Shown here: in pieces, positions 62,232-64,000 of the stretch
Layout of the letters: each line of letters begins with the position of its first letter
How positions within the stretch are numbered: position 1 is the first letter of the stretch
Assembly: GCF_900177815.1 (NCBI RefSeq)
Contig: NZ_FXAZ01000001.1
Span: 186,001-250,000, forward strand
Length of the DNA: 64,000 nucleotides
Source: Paenibacillus aquistagni
GTDB taxonomy: Bacteria; Bacillota; Bacilli; Paenibacillales; Paenibacillaceae
Reading direction: 5' to 3'
Program-made: the position numbers and the translations under genes
The notes under the pieces: model-generated
Told to the model about the DNA's origin: nothing
What the model saw: the letters and a program-made list of their open reading frames with translations, nothing else
The model's database searches: none

Positions 62232-63322
62232 ACAACTGCCTCCTTCGCTGCTTGTGCCCGCTGTGCGACCCGCTCATAGGCATCCCACAATCCCCATAGA
62301 TGCATAATGCCAAGCGCTCGGTCGTACAGGCCATAGCCTGGACGGCACTGCTCGCCCCAAATATGGCGGCCATGATCGGGTCGAACGTATCCGACAAACC
62401 CGACGTCATGATACGCCTTCACGATGCCCGCAATATCGACGGTCCCGTCTTGGGTGCGGTGCGAGGTCTCGATGAAGTCGCCATTGTCATACACGTGGAC
62501 ATTCCGAATATGGGCAAATGGAATTCGATCTTTGAACGCATGGATCATCGCGACAATATCATTGTCCGGATTGGCGCCGAACGACCCGCTGCACAGCGTT
62601 ATCGCATTGGATGGGCTGTCATACAGGCCAAGCATTCGACGCAAATTATGCTGGCTCGTAATAATGCGGGGCAGTCCGAATACCGGCCATGGCGGATCAT
62701 CCGGATGGATGGCCATTTGGATGCCGTGACGCTCGGCGACAGGCACTACTTTTTGAAGGAAATAGTCAAGATGCTCCCAAAGGTCCTCTTCCGTAACGCC
62801 TTGGTATGCTTCAAACAAGCGGGTCAGATGCTTCAGCCGCTCAGGCTCCCAGCCCGGCATGGTCAGCTCGCTATTCTTATTAATGGAGTCGACCAGCTCA
62901 AACGGATCGATGCCATGTATGCGGGACTTCTCGAAGAAGAGCGCATTGGAGCCATCTTCCATCTGCTTGAACAGGTCGGTACGCAGCCAATCGAAGATCG
63001 GCATGAAGTTGTAGCAGATCACCTTCACTCCAACACGAGCGAGCTTCTCAATGGTCTTGATGTAATTGTCAATATACCGATCCCGAGAGGGGAGGCCAAG
63101 CTTGATGTCCTCATGCACGTTAACGCTTTCAACAACGTCGAGATGAAGGCCGTAGGCTGCTGCCTGGGATTGAACCTCCTGAATCTTCGCCCATGGCCAT
63201 TCTTCGCCTGCAGGAATATCATGCAGCGACCATACGATGCCTTCAACGCCTGGGATTTGCTTGATTTGGCTTAAGGATACCGTATCATTGCCTTCGCCAA
63301 GCCATCGAAATGTCATACGCAT
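62228..63322 (-). CDS. uxuA: mannonate dehydratase
   Basis: A 364-residue enzyme with the UxuA features: [17 protein letters not shown] start, [77 protein letters not shown] and [11 protein letters not shown], which hold the metal-binding His, Cys and Asp. It converts D-mannonate to 2-keto-3-deoxygluconate in glucuronate breakdown. GAGGTGG lies 8 nt before the ATG. It lies 33 nt after the GntR gene and overlaps uxuB. Confidence 0.97.
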   Translation of the reverse strand: MRMTFRWLGEGNDTVSLSQIKQIPGVEGIVWSLHDIPAGEEWPWAKIQEVQSQAAAYGLHLDVVESVNVHEDIKLGLPSRDRYIDNYIKTIEKLARVGVKVICYNFMPIFDWLRTDLFKQMEDGSNALFFEKSRIHGIDPFELVDSINKNSELTMPGWEPERLKHLTRLFEAYQGVTEEDLWEHLDYFLQKVVPVAERHGIQMAIHPDDPPWPVFGLPRIITSQHNLRRMLGLYDSPSNAITLCSGSFGANPDNDIVAMIHAFKDRIPFAHIRNVHVYDNGDFIETSHRTQDGTVDIAGIVKAYHDVGFVGYVRPDHGRHIWGEQCRPGYGLYDRALGIMHLWGLWDAYERVAQRAQAAKEAVV

Positions 63323-63355
63323 ACGTTCACCACCTCAATATGGTTAAAAACCTTG

Positions 63356-64000
63356 CTAACACTTCTTCTTCACTTCGCTGCTTGCTGGAATGAAATACTC
63401 GGAATATTGCGCTCGCAATACTTCAAGATCTGTAATGCTCAAGCTCAGATGCTCCTGCATAAGCGCTTCCGCACGCTCACCGTCTTGCGCTTCAATGTAA
63501 GCCGCCATCTGTTGATGATGCTTGTACAGATGCCGCCAATCCGAGGAGGCATTGAGCCACAATCTTCGGCTGCGGTTCAGATGCGCGTTCATCTGCTGCA
63601 TGACGCTCCATATTCCGAGCTTCTGGCATCCTTCGAACAAGGTGCGATGGAAGGCCTCGTCTAGTTCGAACATTTGCTTGCCGTCATGCTTCTCCATGCT
63701 CTCTTCCTGAAGCATCAGATTGTGCTTCAGCTGCAAGAGCTGTTCTTCAGGAAAAGAGACGCATGCTAAGCGAATGACGGCCTTTTCGAGCTGCTCACGC
63801 ATAAATCGCGCCTCCTCAACATAGGCAGGATCGATCAGCGCTACCTTCGTGCCGCGCTGAGGCAGCACATGCACAAGACCTTCCTGCGCGAGGCGAACGA
63901 AGCTTTCCCGCACAGGGGTACGGCTGACATCGAATGCAAGCGCCATCTCTTTCTCGGATAGCGAGGCGCCAGGCGGCAGGTCGAGATTCATAATGCGCAG
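63356..64000 (-). CDS. GntR (FadR-subfamily) regulator, 5' end outside window
   Basis: 214 codons are visible and the frame is open to the window edge (LRIMNLDLPPGASLSEKEMA), so the true start lies beyond 64000. The winged helix (SEKEMALAFDVSRTPVRESF, VRLAQEGLVHVLPQRGTKV) is followed by an FCD ligand domain (ELDEAFHRTLFEGCQ and HxxxH pattern). It is probably the hexuronate-responsive regulator of the uxuA-uxuB operon downstream of it, like UxuR/ExuR. Confidence 0.92.
   Translation of the reverse strand: MRIMNLDLPPGASLSEKEMALAFDVSRTPVRESFVRLAQEGLVHVLPQRGTKVALIDPAYVEEARFMREQLEKAVIRLACVSFPEEQLLQLKHNLMLQEESMEKHDGKQMFELDEAFHRTLFEGCQKLGIWSVMQQMNAHLNRSRRLWLNASSDWRHLYKHHQQMAAYIEAQDGERAEALMQEHLSLSITDLEVLRAQYSEYFIPASSEVKKKC

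Noticed and set aside
62300-63274. A 324-codon plus-strand open frame
   Set aside because: Fully antisense to uxuA, which has all family motifs; no ribosome site.

Overview
The window reads as chromosome of a spore-forming Bacillales bacterium, most likely Paenibacillus or a close relative. The evidence is a ytdA-ytcA-ytcB/cotSA-cotS-ytcC/cotI-like spore-coat glycosylation block, a ydbS-ydbT pair, a near-perfect Bacillus-type Zur box, an M-box magnesium riboswitch, strong GGAGG ribosome binding sites with frequent TTG/GTG starts, and U-tailed hairpins after many operons. No rRNA, tRNA, CRISPR array, transposase or phage gene was seen. The last gene runs off the right edge.

Layout. 0.1-7.3 kb: TrhA-like membrane protein, a MoxR-DUF58-DUF4129 operon, and a convergent 865-residue TPM-domain coiled-coil protein. 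7.7-10.9 kb: NAD salvage operon (NrtR-like Nudix regulator, pncB, nadD-like). 11-18 kb: LacI regulator divergent from rhaD, an esterase, an NAD(P)-binding protein, an LtaS-like enzyme, and a TetR regulator beside the remnant of an SDR gene. 18.2-28.5 kb: an Asp/Glu repeat protein, then spore-coat polysaccharide genes (three nucleotide-sugar genes facing two glycosyltransferases and a CotS-like kinase, with a second CotS-type kinase divergent). 28.8-36.2 kb: ydbT/ydbS, a cassette of Tm-1-like and PEP-hydrolase TIM-barrel proteins under a TIM-barrel/AraC fusion, and a MetE-like enzyme. 36.3-43 kb: small enzymes, Zur-controlled zagA, an XRE regulator, an orphan TadA/TadZ-like pair and a small secreted protein.

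43.2-53.7 kb, all on the minus strand: a DEAD-box helicase with a 13-fold RGG-type tail, an ECF-like sigma/anti-sigma pair, and a long cell-envelope block (response regulator, histidine kinase, lipoprotein, LCP transferase, FtsW, RodA). That block is preceded by a promoter, an M-box aptamer and a terminator, so its two-component system appears to be switched by intracellular Mg2+. I regard this as the most notable observation. 53.9-64 kb: cupin, a small membrane protein under a fully consensus promoter with a TetR-type operator, a DUF3889 gene interrupted by an in-frame TGA, an XPD/DinG-like helicase, small membrane proteins, a Gfo/Idh oxidoreductase, a membrane thioredoxin, and a GntR-uxuA-uxuB hexuronate operon.

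The main functional groups are spore-coat glycan synthesis and modification, NAD salvage, metal homeostasis (Zur/Zn and M-box/Mg), envelope synthesis, and sugar-acid or deoxysugar catabolism.
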